Origin: Nitrosomonas communis
GTDB lineage: Bacteria; Pseudomonadota; Gammaproteobacteria; Burkholderiales; Nitrosomonadaceae
Direction of reading: 5' to 3'
DNA length: 64,000 bases
Assembly: GCF_900114745.1 (NCBI RefSeq)
Contig: NZ_FOUB01000007.1
Coordinates: forward strand, 1 to 64,000
Shown: positions 7,457 to 15,371 of the stretch, one piece after another
Layout of the letters: every line of letters starts with the position of its first letter
How positions within the stretch are numbered: position 1 is the first letter of the stretch
The notes under the pieces: generated by a model
Databases searched by the model: none
Told to the model about the DNA's origin: nothing
The model's input: the letters and a program-made list of their open reading frames with translations, nothing else
Made by a program: the position numbers and the translations under genes

Positions 7457-8728
7457 GTGAGCGCATTATCAAACCAAATGAGACCTGAGGATGCTACCGA
7501 TAATAATCGATGTGCAATGTGTACCCTTATAACGGCTACTCACCCTCCTACTGTTACCAAGGAATTCAGACTGCAGCCTGATGGCACGCCTGATAAGCAG
7601 ACAACTGCACACGTTATTGCCGGCAGAATGGAAATTGTAGAGTTTACAGACCTTCAGGAATTCATTGGTCTACTCAAAGGTTTAAAAACGGATCAATGCC
7701 TCGCTTATGGAGTGCCTCCCCATAGTCCAGTAGCTCTTGTCACTGAAAGAGAGTGGGCAAAGAATGGATACCCTCTTTCACAAATTGCAAGGACCAATAA
7801 AACGATGAGCTGGCCGGCTGGTCCTGGAATACTAGTGCTGGACTATGATGCACCTAAGGATGGGAAAGCTGCACTCAGCCGTAAGCAGCTATTTCAAGCT
7901 TTGTTTGATGCATGTCCAGAACTTGAATTTTTCGAAATTGTCTGGTGGCCAAGCACCTCCTCCTGCATTTGGCATGGAGACAAAGAGCTGATAGGCATCA
8001 ACGGGCAGCGGCTATACCTGTTGCTCAATGAAGCGCAGGATATCCCTCGGGTCGGGAAAGCGATTCTGACCAAGCTGTGGGCTCAGGGACATGGCCACTT
8101 CGAAGTCAGCAAATCAGGTTCACTGCTCGAACGCGGCTTATTTGACGCATCGGTATGGCAAACAAATCGCATCGATTTTGCAGCTGGAGCAAAATGCCAT
8201 GGAGAGCTGACACAAAAACGCGGAGATCCTATATTACATAGCGGTTTAATATCTGGTCCGATTGACTCAATTCTTGCTATCGCTGATCCAAGCGAAGATG
8301 AAATTGTACTTGCTGACAAAAACAAAGTCGCTCAGAAATGGCTAGTTACCGAAGAAGTAAAGCGTAAACGAGGAATATGGCAACAGGAACGGCTTGAAAA
8401 AATGATCCATTTATATCCGAACATTCCCAAAGAGCAGCTTGAAAGAAGTGTTATTCGAGCAGTAGAAAAGCGGGATCTTTTTAGTGACTGGATGATCACA
8501 GTGATTGAAAATGATGTGCCTAAGGAAGTCAGTGTTTTACATATCCTGAACAATCCACAGCATTATCACGGAATGCTAACGCTTGATCCTCTCGAACCTG
8601 ATTACGATCACGGGCGGCCCGTCGGCAAGCTTTTCCTAAGTGATTCTCATCAATGCTTACACTCATTTGCCCACGGCGGTGCAACATTCAGATTAAGTCG
8701 CACGCTCACCAAGAGCCCGAATTCGTAA
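7457..8728 (+). CDS. AEP-type primase domain protein, probably truncated
   Basis: A 423-residue protein with the layout of archaeo-eukaryotic primase/polymerase domains found in phage and plasmid replication proteins. D129 and D131 in LVLDYDAP fit the metal-binding hhDhD motif, STSS (166-169) occupies the second motif and R238/D240 in TNRIDFAAG the third. HSFAHGGATFRL near the C-terminus is the sequence that normally closes this region just before a helicase domain, but here the protein ends about 13 residues later, 13 bases before a MITE. The helicase half is therefore probably missing. The start is uncertain: the GTG at 7457 and an ATG at 7478 both lack a clear ribosome binding site. Likely a relic gene. 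Confidence 0.6.
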   Translation: MSALSNQMRPEDATDNNRCAMCTLITATHPPTVTKEFRLQPDGTPDKQTTAHVIAGRMEIVEFTDLQEFIGLLKGLKTDQCLAYGVPPHSPVALVTEREWAKNGYPLSQIARTNKTMSWPAGPGILVLDYDAPKDGKAALSRKQLFQALFDACPELEFFEIVWWPSTSSCIWHGDKELIGINGQRLYLLLNEAQDIPRVGKAILTKLWAQGHGHFEVSKSGSLLERGLFDASVWQTNRIDFAAGAKCHGELTQKRGDPILHSGLISGPIDSILAIADPSEDEIVLADKNKVAQKWLVTEEVKRKRGIWQQERLEKMIHLYPNIPKEQLERSVIRAVEKRDLFSDWMITVIENDVPKEVSVLHILNNPQHYHGMLTLDPLEPDYDHGRPVGKLFLSDSHQCLHSFAHGGATFRLSRTLTKSPNS

Positions 8729-8740
8729 GGGTTTTCTTAT

Positions 8741-8908
8741 TAACGTGAGTTCGACATAAGAATCATCACGCTACGGTAGAGCTTGAGGGAGTATGATATT
8801 AAGGAATAGCTTCTTCTCATGAATAAAGAGGAAATTCTTTTTGAAAATCTTTTTATCATTAGGAATTCAAATCTCTTTTGCCGCTTTTCTTATCCCGAAC
8901 TCACGTTA
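8741..8908. mobile_element. MITE copy 2
   Basis: A 168-base element with near-perfect terminal inverted repeats: TAACGTGAGTTCGACATAAG at the left and CTTATCCCGAACTCACGTTA at the right. It resembles copy 1 (7066-7232) throughout. The two copies bracket the primase-like gene in the same orientation. No open frame is present. Confidence 0.82.
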
Positions 8909-9026
8909 AATAAAGGTTAGCTTGATTTACTTTTAATAATCTATTAATTGCTGGTAAAAATACCTATAAATGGAAAGCTATAGTTTTAGATTCTTTAAAA
9001 GAATGGGATAGGAGTAAGCGAAACTG

Positions 9027-9126
9027 GATAAAGCACGATAAAACCCATGGCGGATACTCATAACCCGCGCCTTTGTCAGTCCATAAACGGCCGTCTAGAC
9101 AAGAAACCCTATGAGATACCCTGCTA
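9027..9126. repeat. Degenerate repeat, copy 1 (before metallo-hydrolase)
   Basis: Shares scattered blocks with 10156-10251: GATAAAG-ACG, AAAA-CC, CTCAT and the longer CTAGACA-GAAA--C-TATGA-AT. The copies lie on either side of the metallo-hydrolase gene. I read this by eye; an alignment is needed to prove common origin. Confidence 0.4.
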
Positions 9127-9303
9127 ATTTTTTTAAAATTCCTTCTTTTCATTTCGCTACAACTTTCAGGCTAAAACCAACCTACTTGATCGGATACTTC
9201 AGTATAAAAGCATATAAAATGAGCCAATTTCTTATGCTTTATGAACAATTATATTAATACTAAATCTAAAAATGCTATCTCTACATACTATAGGAGTTCT
9301 TCC

Positions 9304-10074
9304 ATGAAAATTAAGCAGATAAGGAATGCAACACTTAATATTGAATATGGCGGAAAAAAATTTCTGATTGATCCTTGGTTAGCTGAAAAAGGAGCAATCC
9401 CTGGATTTGGCGGTACTATCAATGATCACCTACGGAATCCAACAGCCGATTTGCCCGTTCCTATCAGTGAAATTGTTGATGTGGATGCGGTTATCTTGAC
9501 CCATGTTCATCCAGATCATTGGGATGACACTGCCAAAAATGCGATATCTAAAGACATACCGTTCTTTGTACAGCACGAAGTAGATGCACAAACAATCCGC
9601 TTGGAGGGTTTCAAAAATGTCCGGGTACTCGAGGATACTAACGATTTTGATGGTATTACGTTAATCAAAACGCCTGGTCGGCATGGCGGAAGCGAAATTG
9701 TTGAGGATATGAAAGATTTGTTAGGAGAAGTAAGTGGTATAGTTTTAAAGCATCCGGATGAGAAAACGGTCTACATCGCTGGAGATACTGTCTGGTATGA
9801 AGGAGTCGAAGACAATTTAAAGAAATACCATCCTGATGTAGTTGTGCTTAATAGCGGTGATGCCAAAGTCATTGGTGAAGAATCTATCATCATGGGCAAG
9901 CAGGATGTTTATCAGGTCTATAATGCGGCACCTAACGCGACCATTATCGCCAGCCACATGGAATCGGTGAATCATGCCACGTTATCCCGAAAAGAACTAC
10001 GAGAGTATCTAAGCGAAAAAGGCATGACTCAGCGTGTATTAGTACCAGAAGATGGCGAAGCTTATAGCTTCTAA
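9304..10074 (+). CDS. UlaG-like metallo-beta-lactamase-fold hydrolase
   Basis: A 256-residue enzyme of the metallo-beta-lactamase superfamily, UlaG-like branch. The zinc-binding motif is H67-x-H69-x-D71-H72 in LTHVHPDHWDD. Further ligands are expected at H148-149 (TPGRHGG), D in YIAGDTVWYEG and the late histidine in IIASHMESVNH. The substrate is unknown; relatives act on lactones, cyclic phosphates and similar small molecules. The start at 9304 is chosen because TAGGAG lies seven bases upstream; an ATG 63 bases earlier has none. It stands alone between AT-rich gaps and degenerate repeats, so it looks like a cargo gene. No signal peptide is seen. Confidence 0.85.
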   Translation: MKIKQIRNATLNIEYGGKKFLIDPWLAEKGAIPGFGGTINDHLRNPTADLPVPISEIVDVDAVILTHVHPDHWDDTAKNAISKDIPFFVQHEVDAQTIRLEGFKNVRVLEDTNDFDGITLIKTPGRHGGSEIVEDMKDLLGEVSGIVLKHPDEKTVYIAGDTVWYEGVEDNLKKYHPDVVVLNSGDAKVIGEESIIMGKQDVYQVYNAAPNATIIASHMESVNHATLSRKELREYLSEKGMTQRVLVPEDGEAYSF

Positions 10075-10584
10075 TAGGTTCATGGTGTTCAGTTATGAAA
10101 GTTTTTGTGTTCTGGTTGTGTAAAAGGATAAAGATCAAGGTAAAGCACGAAGTTAGATAAAGAACGTCAAAATCCGCGAAAGGTTCTCATCGTCTCCTCA
10201 GCAGCCTGCGAGTAGATACCTAGACAGGAAAACTTATGATATTTAATGCTAGCGATTGAATCATAGAATTAAGTAGAGGCAATTCAACCGTCTTGCTTGC
10301 CCCTTATCATAAGAACTGATAATGATGCCAAGCACGGTCACATAGATAGGATATGGGGAATTCTTAAAAGGATTAAATTTCTAAGTATGCTGAAATAAAA
10401 TTGTATACAAATGTATTATTGTCTACCTGTTTGCTATCCCTTAGCATTATTAACATTAATGCTGTTGATCCATAGCTCTGCTTAAACTGCCGATTATCCT
10501 TGTTTTTTATTGATTGATTCGGCCGAGTGAAGGTCAGCAACTACTTGAAAAGTGGTCAACCTTACACTTTCTACGAGAAGATCA
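10075..10584. other. Intergenic region with degenerate repeat copy 2
   Basis: About 510 AT-rich bases. It holds the second copy of the degenerate repeat (10156-10251) and a TTGTATACAA palindrome near 10400 in the likely promoter region of the secreted protein gene. No gene is seen. Confidence 0.55.
10156..10251. repeat. Degenerate repeat, copy 2 (after metallo-hydrolase)
   Basis: Partner of 9027-9126, same orientation. The best shared block is CTAGACA-GAAAaC-TATGATAT near the end. It may mark the ends of an inserted segment carrying the metallo-hydrolase gene. Confidence 0.4.
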
Positions 10585-11142
10585 ATGAAAAAGACAACTC
10601 TGCTAATTAATGTTTCCGCTATCGCTTTAGTGTATTTATTAATGCTGCCTGACCCTGCGACAGCTGACGAGAAAGGTAGCGGCACATTTAAATTCCAATA
10701 TGCAGCAAAGTTTGTCTGTGGAGCAAACCTGACGAGAACCTCTCTTGAACACAATTTGTTCCTTCCCGGATCGTATACAACGGTGGTTAATATCTACAAC
10801 CCAAATGACCAGAATGTGAAGTTTCGAAAGAAAATCGCTCTTGTGAATCAATTTGCACCGCAGCAGCCAGGGCCAGTATCTCAATTTATTGAGGAAGAGT
10901 TGATAGCGGATCACGCTCTTGGCGTTGGTTGCGAGCAAATAAATAATTCCGAAATTACGCCCTTACCGATTCATGGAAGGGTTGACGGATTTTTGGTCAT
11001 TGAAAGCACCGAGAGCCTTGACGTCACTGCAGTTTACACCGCTGGAGGGCCAGCAGGAACGACCGAAGTGAGTGATAATGGCATAGTGCGTGTTGAGAGC
11101 ATCGCCGTGGAGCAGATCAAGGAGCGTAAGATCTCCAGGTGA
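10585..11142 (+). CDS. Secreted protein of unknown function
   Basis: A 185-residue protein with a clear signal peptide: basic MKKTT, a hydrophobic core (LLINVSAIALVYLLML) and a likely cleavage after ATA at about residue 29. The mature part reads like a small beta-rich domain (KFVCGANL, PGSYTTVVNIYNP, VKFRKKIALV, GFLVIES, DVTAVYTA) with two cysteines that may form a disulphide. I have seen similar hypothetical exported proteins in proteobacteria but know no function. The start at 10585 is chosen for GAGAAG upstream and the signal peptide it gives. It ends 23 bases before the recombinase operon and probably is the last gene outside the prophage. Confidence 0.7.
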   Translation: MKKTTLLINVSAIALVYLLMLPDPATADEKGSGTFKFQYAAKFVCGANLTRTSLEHNLFLPGSYTTVVNIYNPNDQNVKFRKKIALVNQFAPQQPGPVSQFIEEELIADHALGVGCEQINNSEITPLPIHGRVDGFLVIESTESLDVTAVYTAGGPAGTTEVSDNGIVRVESIAVEQIKERKISR

Positions 11143-11164
11143 ACTGGAATCATAAGTAGGGTAG

Positions 11165-11186
11165 CTTATGCTATACGCAGCATAAG
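11165..11186. repeat. Inverted repeat overlapping the end of the recombinase operon
   Basis: CTTATGCT and AGCATAAG flank six bases. The repeat spans the stop codon of the last gene of the minus-strand recombinase operon. It could be a weak terminator or part of an attachment site, since serine-integrase sites are often imperfect palindromes next to the integrase operon. No T-run follows on either strand. Confidence 0.4.
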
Positions 11187-11642
11187 TACCTGCATCTGTT
11201 CGGCCCAACTGCTGGGCCAGGGGTGGCGCATCACCTTCTCCAGCACGGCGTCGGGCGAGCCCACCAGCCATTCGACGACCTTCGGGGCCAACAGAGTTAG
11301 GCGCATCACACGGCGCACCTGAGTGACGTCCATTCCCTCGACATCCGCAATCTCTGCAACCGATGTCACGCGCTGTTCATCCAGCAAGCATTGCCAATAA
11401 AATGCCAGACCAAGAGCACGCAATAACGCGGAATCCTGCACTGATTTACGGGCTTCTCGCTCACGACATGCCTCCTCCAAGAACGCCTGCGGCGCATCCA
11501 GCGGCGTGATGACTTGCTTCTTGCAACCCCGTTTCACCAACGTCCACGGTACAAAGGTTTCCAACTGGACGCCGCCCGCCGGAACAGGTAGCTGGTAGAT
11601 GACCGCACTACCGTCGATTCGTCCACGGTGTTTCTTGCTCAT
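11166..11642 (-). CDS. HTH protein of recombinase operon (paralogue 1)
   Basis: A 158-residue protein. Its C-terminal half reads LLRALGLAFYWQCLLDE, then SVAEIADVEGMDVTQVRRVMRLTLLAPKVVEWLV and HPWPSSWAEQM, the same order found in the next gene and in small proteins commonly encoded beside serine recombinases. The middle looks like a ParB/KorB-type helix-turn-helix. It is the last gene of the recombinase operon and overlaps its upstream neighbour by four bases (ATGA), so the two are translationally coupled. The exact role (recombination directionality, targeting or regulation) is unknown. Confidence 0.6.
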   Translation of the reverse strand: MSKKHRGRIDGSAVIYQLPVPAGGVQLETFVPWTLVKRGCKKQVITPLDAPQAFLEEACREREARKSVQDSALLRALGLAFYWQCLLDEQRVTSVAEIADVEGMDVTQVRRVMRLTLLAPKVVEWLVGSPDAVLEKVMRHPWPSSWAEQMQVLMLRIA

Positions 11643-12019
11643 GTCTCCTCCTCAAAACGCTTTACCATCTGCCGCTGGGCTTCCCATTCTATGGGCAAGG
11701 GATTACGCTGAAACCAGATCAGGTTCATGCGAAGTGGCTGGCGCCCAGCCAGCAACAAATCGATGATGTCTGGGGCAAGCAAGGTCAACCGTAGTAATTC
11801 GTTGACTACTGAATGATGTAGCTTTTCTGCCCGGGCGATAGCCGAGCCACTCTTCATCACACCAGCGTAGATCAAATGTTGCCAGTAAAAAGCCCGAGCG
11901 AGACCTTCGAGCAAAATCACGTTATGGGCGTTATGCTCATCGGTAACGCGCTGCACACCTCGGCGATGCAATGTCAAAGGTACAAAGGTTTCAAAAGTAT
12001 CATTAGGGAACTGACTCAT
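11639..12019 (-). CDS. HTH protein of recombinase operon (paralogue 2)
   Basis: A 126-residue protein that shares ETFVP-TL--RG, ARAFYWQHLI, LRLTLLAPDIIDLLL and PLPIEWEAQ with the 158-residue protein downstream, so the pair arose by duplication. The helix-turn-helix region is shorter and more diverged here (AIARAEKLHHSVVNELLRL). It overlaps the recombinase stop codon by four bases and the next gene by four bases. Probably a DNA-binding accessory of the recombinase; that is inferred from position. Confidence 0.6.
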   Translation of the reverse strand: MSQFPNDTFETFVPLTLHRRGVQRVTDEHNAHNVILLEGLARAFYWQHLIYAGVMKSGSAIARAEKLHHSVVNELLRLTLLAPDIIDLLLAGRQPLRMNLIWFQRNPLPIEWEAQRQMVKRFEEET

Positions 12020-13407
12020 GGGTTCTCGACCTCCAGCAACTCGGCACCGATCCCCTTCGGCACAAACTCGCCGAGCAAAGCGTTCCAGCCGAGTTCACGC
12101 CACTTCACCCTGATACCCTGCATTTCTCCTCTATGGACGAGATCGATGCGTTCGATCATCAGAGTGGCGATGCGATGGCGCTCAACCGGGAACAGTTGCT
12201 CCCACACGTCGTTGAGCCGCCCCATGGCCATCACGGTAGTGGCTTCGTCGACCTGTTTGCCGTTGCGCTGAATCTGGCGCACCACGGCTGTCACCGCTTC
12301 AGGACTGGTGAGTACTGTCCGAATCTGCGCAACGACTGCCGCCTCGATCTCTGGCGCGGGTAAACGCGCATAGCTCTTGCCAGATGCGCCGAAGCGGCTT
12401 TCCGATTTGGATACGTAATAATGATACTTGCGCCCGTTCTTGCGCGAATAGGTCGGGTACATCCGCTCACCAGAGGGAGCATACAAGAGGCCGCGCAGCA
12501 AGGCATCAGTGCGCGACCGGATCTTGGTTTCCACCGAGCGCGCGTGTCCGTCCCTGGTCAGAACAGCGTGAACCTTATCCCAAAGCTCCTGGTCGATGAT
12601 CGGCGAGTGCACGCCAGGGTACCAACTACCCTTGTGCGATAACTCGCCGAGGTAGATGCGATTACGTAGCAATTTATGCAAATACTTCTTGTCAATGCGT
12701 GTGCCGCTGCGGGTCTGCCCTTCCTGCGTCGTCCAGGCCTTGGTAGTGATCCCCTCGGCAGCCAATCTAGCAGCGATCTGAGTAGGCGAACCGATGGTCA
12801 ACATCTCCTCAAAAATACGCCGTACCACCGCCGCTTCAGCTTCGTTGATAATCAGCATACGGTTGTCGACATCATAACCTAGCGGCGGCACGCCACCCAT
12901 CCACATTCCCTTGCGCTTGGCGGCTGCGATCTTGTCGCGGATGCGCTCACCGGTGACTTCGCGTTCGAACTGGGCAAAGGACAACAGCACGTTCAACATC
13001 AGCCGCCCCATCGAGGTCGTGGTATTGAACTGTTGGGTGACTGAAACGAACGACACTTCAAAGCGCTCGAATATTTCGACCATCTTCGAGAAGTCAGCCA
13101 GGCTGCGTGTCAGGCGATCGATCTTGTAGACCACGACAATGTCGATTTTCCTGGCGCAGATATCAGCTATCAAACGTTTGAGCGCCGGGCGCTCAGTATT
13201 GCCGCCGGAAAAGCCGGGATCATCATAATCATCCGCCACCGCTATCCAACCCTGCGAGCGCTGGCTCGCAATGTAGGCATGACCTGCCTCCTTCTGCGCA
13301 TCGATAGAATTGAATTCCTGATTGAGCCGTTCATCCGAAGAAACCCGGCAATAGACTGCGCAACGTTTGCGTGCCTTGGTTGGGGCAATATGCGCAGGCT
13401 CATTCAT
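12016..13407 (-). CDS. Large serine recombinase, probable prophage integrase
   Basis: A 463-residue serine recombinase. The N-terminal resolvase domain carries the nucleophile in CAVYCRVSSDE (about 17-27), followed by DDYDDPGFSGGN, VYKIDRLTRS and the arginine-rich GERIRDKIAAAKRKGMW. A recombinase domain follows (GYDVDNRMLIINEAEAAVV, IYLGELSHKG). The usual zinc-ribbon cysteines are replaced (LLYAPSGERMYPTYSRKNG), as in a known cysteine-less subgroup. It is smaller than phiC31-type integrases but complete. It sits at the left end of the phage genes, so it is the best candidate for the enzyme that inserts and excises the prophage. The operon reads DUF2924-recombinase-HTH-HTH with ATGA overlaps throughout. 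Confidence 0.92.
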   Translation of the reverse strand: MNEPAHIAPTKARKRCAVYCRVSSDERLNQEFNSIDAQKEAGHAYIASQRSQGWIAVADDYDDPGFSGGNTERPALKRLIADICARKIDIVVVYKIDRLTRSLADFSKMVEIFERFEVSFVSVTQQFNTTTSMGRLMLNVLLSFAQFEREVTGERIRDKIAAAKRKGMWMGGVPPLGYDVDNRMLIINEAEAAVVRRIFEEMLTIGSPTQIAARLAAEGITTKAWTTQEGQTRSGTRIDKKYLHKLLRNRIYLGELSHKGSWYPGVHSPIIDQELWDKVHAVLTRDGHARSVETKIRSRTDALLRGLLYAPSGERMYPTYSRKNGRKYHYYVSKSESRFGASGKSYARLPAPEIEAAVVAQIRTVLTSPEAVTAVVRQIQRNGKQVDEATTVMAMGRLNDVWEQLFPVERHRIATLMIERIDLVHRGEMQGIRVKWRELGWNALLGEFVPKGIGAELLEVENP

Positions 13408-13859
13408 TGGTCACCTCGCTTGCCAATCAGGCCAAAGAACAGGGGGCCACTCCAATGCGCGCCCGTGATGTGACGGGCGACCGCAGTCAAGCTCTTGAAC
13501 GGTCGCCCTTCGTATTCGAATAATCCTTCGGCCGTGACTGTCACGCGGTGTTCACGCTCACCCCATTCACGCAATAGCACCGTCCCTGGCGCAAAATTAA
13601 ATTCGCGTGGCTTGGCGCGCAACTTGATCCTGGAGTGTTTGGCGCCAATCGCCTCTAAACGCTCCCTTGTGGCCGCAGCGAGCCCGCCAAAGGCTTCCTC
13701 CTGGATTTTGTAGGCGATACGCGATTCGACATGAGAGCGATTAGGATACTCTGGTCGTCGCTTGAAATAACGGTCCCACAGCAGCCAAAGCTCGGACATG
13801 GGGAGACTTGGTAGTTCTGCAATACGCGCAGCTACTGATGATTTTGGTTTATCGTTCAT
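13404..13859 (-). CDS. DUF2924 protein
   Basis: A 151-residue DUF2924 protein. Members nearly always lie directly upstream of a serine recombinase gene in proteobacterial prophages, as here (four-base overlap). Typical parts are the N-terminal ELPSLPMSELWLLWDRYF (about 14-31), SRIAYKIQEEAFGGL (about 46-60) and the C-terminal YEGRPFKSLTAVARHITGAH (117-136). The last part resembles a small DNA-binding (RAMA/SAND-like) module with WSGPLFFGL at its end. A role with the recombinase is inferred from linkage; no biochemical function is established. Confidence 0.88.
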   Translation of the reverse strand: MNDKPKSSVAARIAELPSLPMSELWLLWDRYFKRRPEYPNRSHVESRIAYKIQEEAFGGLAAATRERLEAIGAKHSRIKLRAKPREFNFAPGTVLLREWGEREHRVTVTAEGLFEYEGRPFKSLTAVARHITGAHWSGPLFFGLIGKRGDQ

Positions 13860-14053
13860 GACAACCTCTCTTTTCTAGATAACGGGTTCGTATGAACGCT
13901 CGGGTAGGAAGTAATAGCAAGCTCAACTTCTTTCTGTTTGTCGCTTCCTGCCAGTTGCGTGCGCACAATGGCAGCCGCAAGGATCAGGGCGATTTCGCCA
14001 GCTCTCTGGCTGGCTGACATTTCGGATGGGTGAGGTAGTTCGAGGTGCTTCAT
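13856..14053 (-). CDS. Small protein heading the recombinase operon
   Basis: A 65-residue protein (MKHLELPHPSEMSASQRAGE to the C-terminus NPLSRKERLS). A predicted amphipathic helix (EIALILAAAIVRTQLA) lies in the middle. I choose the start at 14053 because TTGGAG precedes it by six bases; an upstream ATG at 14116 has no ribosome binding site. It overlaps DUF2924 by four bases. The family is not recognised, though small proteins of this kind are common at this place upstream of DUF2924. Confidence 0.55.
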   Translation of the reverse strand: MKHLELPHPSEMSASQRAGEIALILAAAIVRTQLAGSDKQKEVELAITSYPSVHTNPLSRKERLS

Positions 14054-14161
14054 GGTGGCTCCAAGGAATGGTAACAGCCACACATAGTGCATGGCTTCTT
14101 CCCAATAGGATGGCAAAAGAGAGCAACAATATGATTGCTTTTCTTATTTCGCAAGATATTT

Positions 14162-14190
14162 TTGCTTTTTTATTTTAGCAATTATAGAAT
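14162..14190 (+). promoter_or_regulatory. Predicted promoter for the XRE-ImmA gene
   Basis: TTGCTT (-35) and TAGAAT (-10) are separated by 17 bases, 24 bases before the start codon. The surrounding AT-rich gap repeats the word TTGCTTTT (14133 region and 14162) and GCAA/TTGC words that may be operator half-sites for the HTH protein itself. The gap also must contain the promoter of the divergent recombinase operon. Confidence 0.5.
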
Positions 14191-14213
14191 GCCGGTTTAG
14201 GAGGGTCATCACC

Positions 14214-15359
14214 ATGCTGAAAAATATCAGTTCAGGCACCAGTCAAAAGATTTCACAGAAGTTGATCGGCTATCGCGTCAAGGCTGCACGCGAGGCAAGA
14301 CAGTGGACGCAGGATCTGCTCGCTCGAGGACTGGGACTAAAGGATCGCCAATCCGTCTCTGATATCGAGAACGGTAAGCGTGCGCTCAAGCCAGAGGAAT
14401 TACTACTGCTCTCCGAGCTGCTGGAGCGGGAAATTGAATTTTTTATCGACCCTTTTGCCGTGGCTGGCGAAGCACAGTTCTCATGGCGGGTGGCCCCTGA
14501 AGTTTCCGAAGATCGTCTTGACGAGTTCGAGTTGAAGGCCGGTCAATGGATTGGTCTGCTGCGTTGGTTACGCGAACAGCGAGAAGGCCGGGCAAGCGTG
14601 CTCAAGCGTGCGCTACGTCTGTCGGCACAGTCGTCATTCGAAGATGCCCATGAGCGCGCCGAAAGTTTGGTAGCCGAGCTTGATTTGGGCATGATCCCGG
14701 CCGAAACGCTGATTGAAAAAATCGAGCAGGAGCTCGATATTCCTGTGCTGTTCGTCGATACGATCAATGGCGACGATGATCCGTCCATCTCTGGGGCAAC
14801 CTGCCACATCGATCAAATGGGCGTCATCCTGATCAATCGCAACGAGAGTGAAGCGCGCCGCTACTACGATCTCGCGCACGAGCTGTTCCATGCGCTCACC
14901 TGGGATGCAATGAAACCCGATCATCGCGAATCCAATTCCCTCGCAGATCGCAATAAAGACAAACGCATCGAGCAATTGGCCAACAACTTCGGGGCGAGCC
15001 TGCTGATGCCGCGCGCATCACTTGACCAGCTGATTGATCCGAGTCGCGCCCACGATATTGCCCATCTGTGCGAAGTCGCTGCGCTGTTGCGGGTAGCTCC
15101 TGTGGCGCTCGCCTGGCGATTGTTCAACCTCAAGCTAATTACTAAAGATACTCGGCATGGCCTTTCCCGGCAAAAACAACGGCACTCGGCATCGGGTTCA
15201 CCCAAACGATTCTCCCTCACGTTCGTCAAAATGCTATATGAGGCGCTCGACAATGGAAGGCTATCGGCACGCAAGGCGGCTAAAGCCATGGGATTAGGAT
15301 TGGGGGGACTGACCGAGCTGTTTACTCAGTATGACCTCACCGCACCCTTCGAGCTGTGA
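14214..15359 (+). CDS. XRE helix-turn-helix / ImmA-IrrE metallopeptidase fusion
   Basis: A 381-residue regulator. Residues about 17-72 form an XRE helix-turn-helix (RVKAAREARQWTQDLLARGL, then RQSVSDIENGKRALKPEELL). Residues 150-290 form an ImmA/IrrE peptidase with the zinc motif HELFH at about 222-226 (YYDLAHELFHALTW) and the usual ANNFGASLLMP further on. Such proteins act as repressors that cleave themselves or a partner, or as antitoxin-like regulators of toxin operons. Good ribosome binding site (GGAGGG, eight bases). Only 12 bases separate it from the PIN gene, so they form one transcript. It could serve as phage repressor, as control of the PIN toxin, or both. Confidence 0.88.
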   Translation: MLKNISSGTSQKISQKLIGYRVKAAREARQWTQDLLARGLGLKDRQSVSDIENGKRALKPEELLLLSELLEREIEFFIDPFAVAGEAQFSWRVAPEVSEDRLDEFELKAGQWIGLLRWLREQREGRASVLKRALRLSAQSSFEDAHERAESLVAELDLGMIPAETLIEKIEQELDIPVLFVDTINGDDDPSISGATCHIDQMGVILINRNESEARRYYDLAHELFHALTWDAMKPDHRESNSLADRNKDKRIEQLANNFGASLLMPRASLDQLIDPSRAHDIAHLCEVAALLRVAPVALAWRLFNLKLITKDTRHGLSRQKQRHSASGSPKRFSLTFVKMLYEALDNGRLSARKAAKAMGLGLGGLTELFTQYDLTAPFEL

Positions 15360-15371
15360 GGTGGTTACGGT

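Larger units (their letters stand above)
8729..9303. other. Intergenic region with second MITE and a degenerate repeat
   Basis: Contains the MITE at 8741-8908 and, at 9027-9126, one copy of a degenerate repeat that recurs after the metallo-hydrolase gene. An open minus-strand frame at 8964-9152 has no ribosome binding site and is not called. Confidence 0.6.

Noticed and set aside
8964..9152. 62-codon minus-strand open frame
   Set aside because: Overlaps the degenerate repeat, has no ribosome binding site and no recognisable protein features.
11165..11186. Left attachment site sharing a core with the right prophage end
   Set aside because: I could not find a common core with 54048-54321 by eye, so no att pair is claimed.
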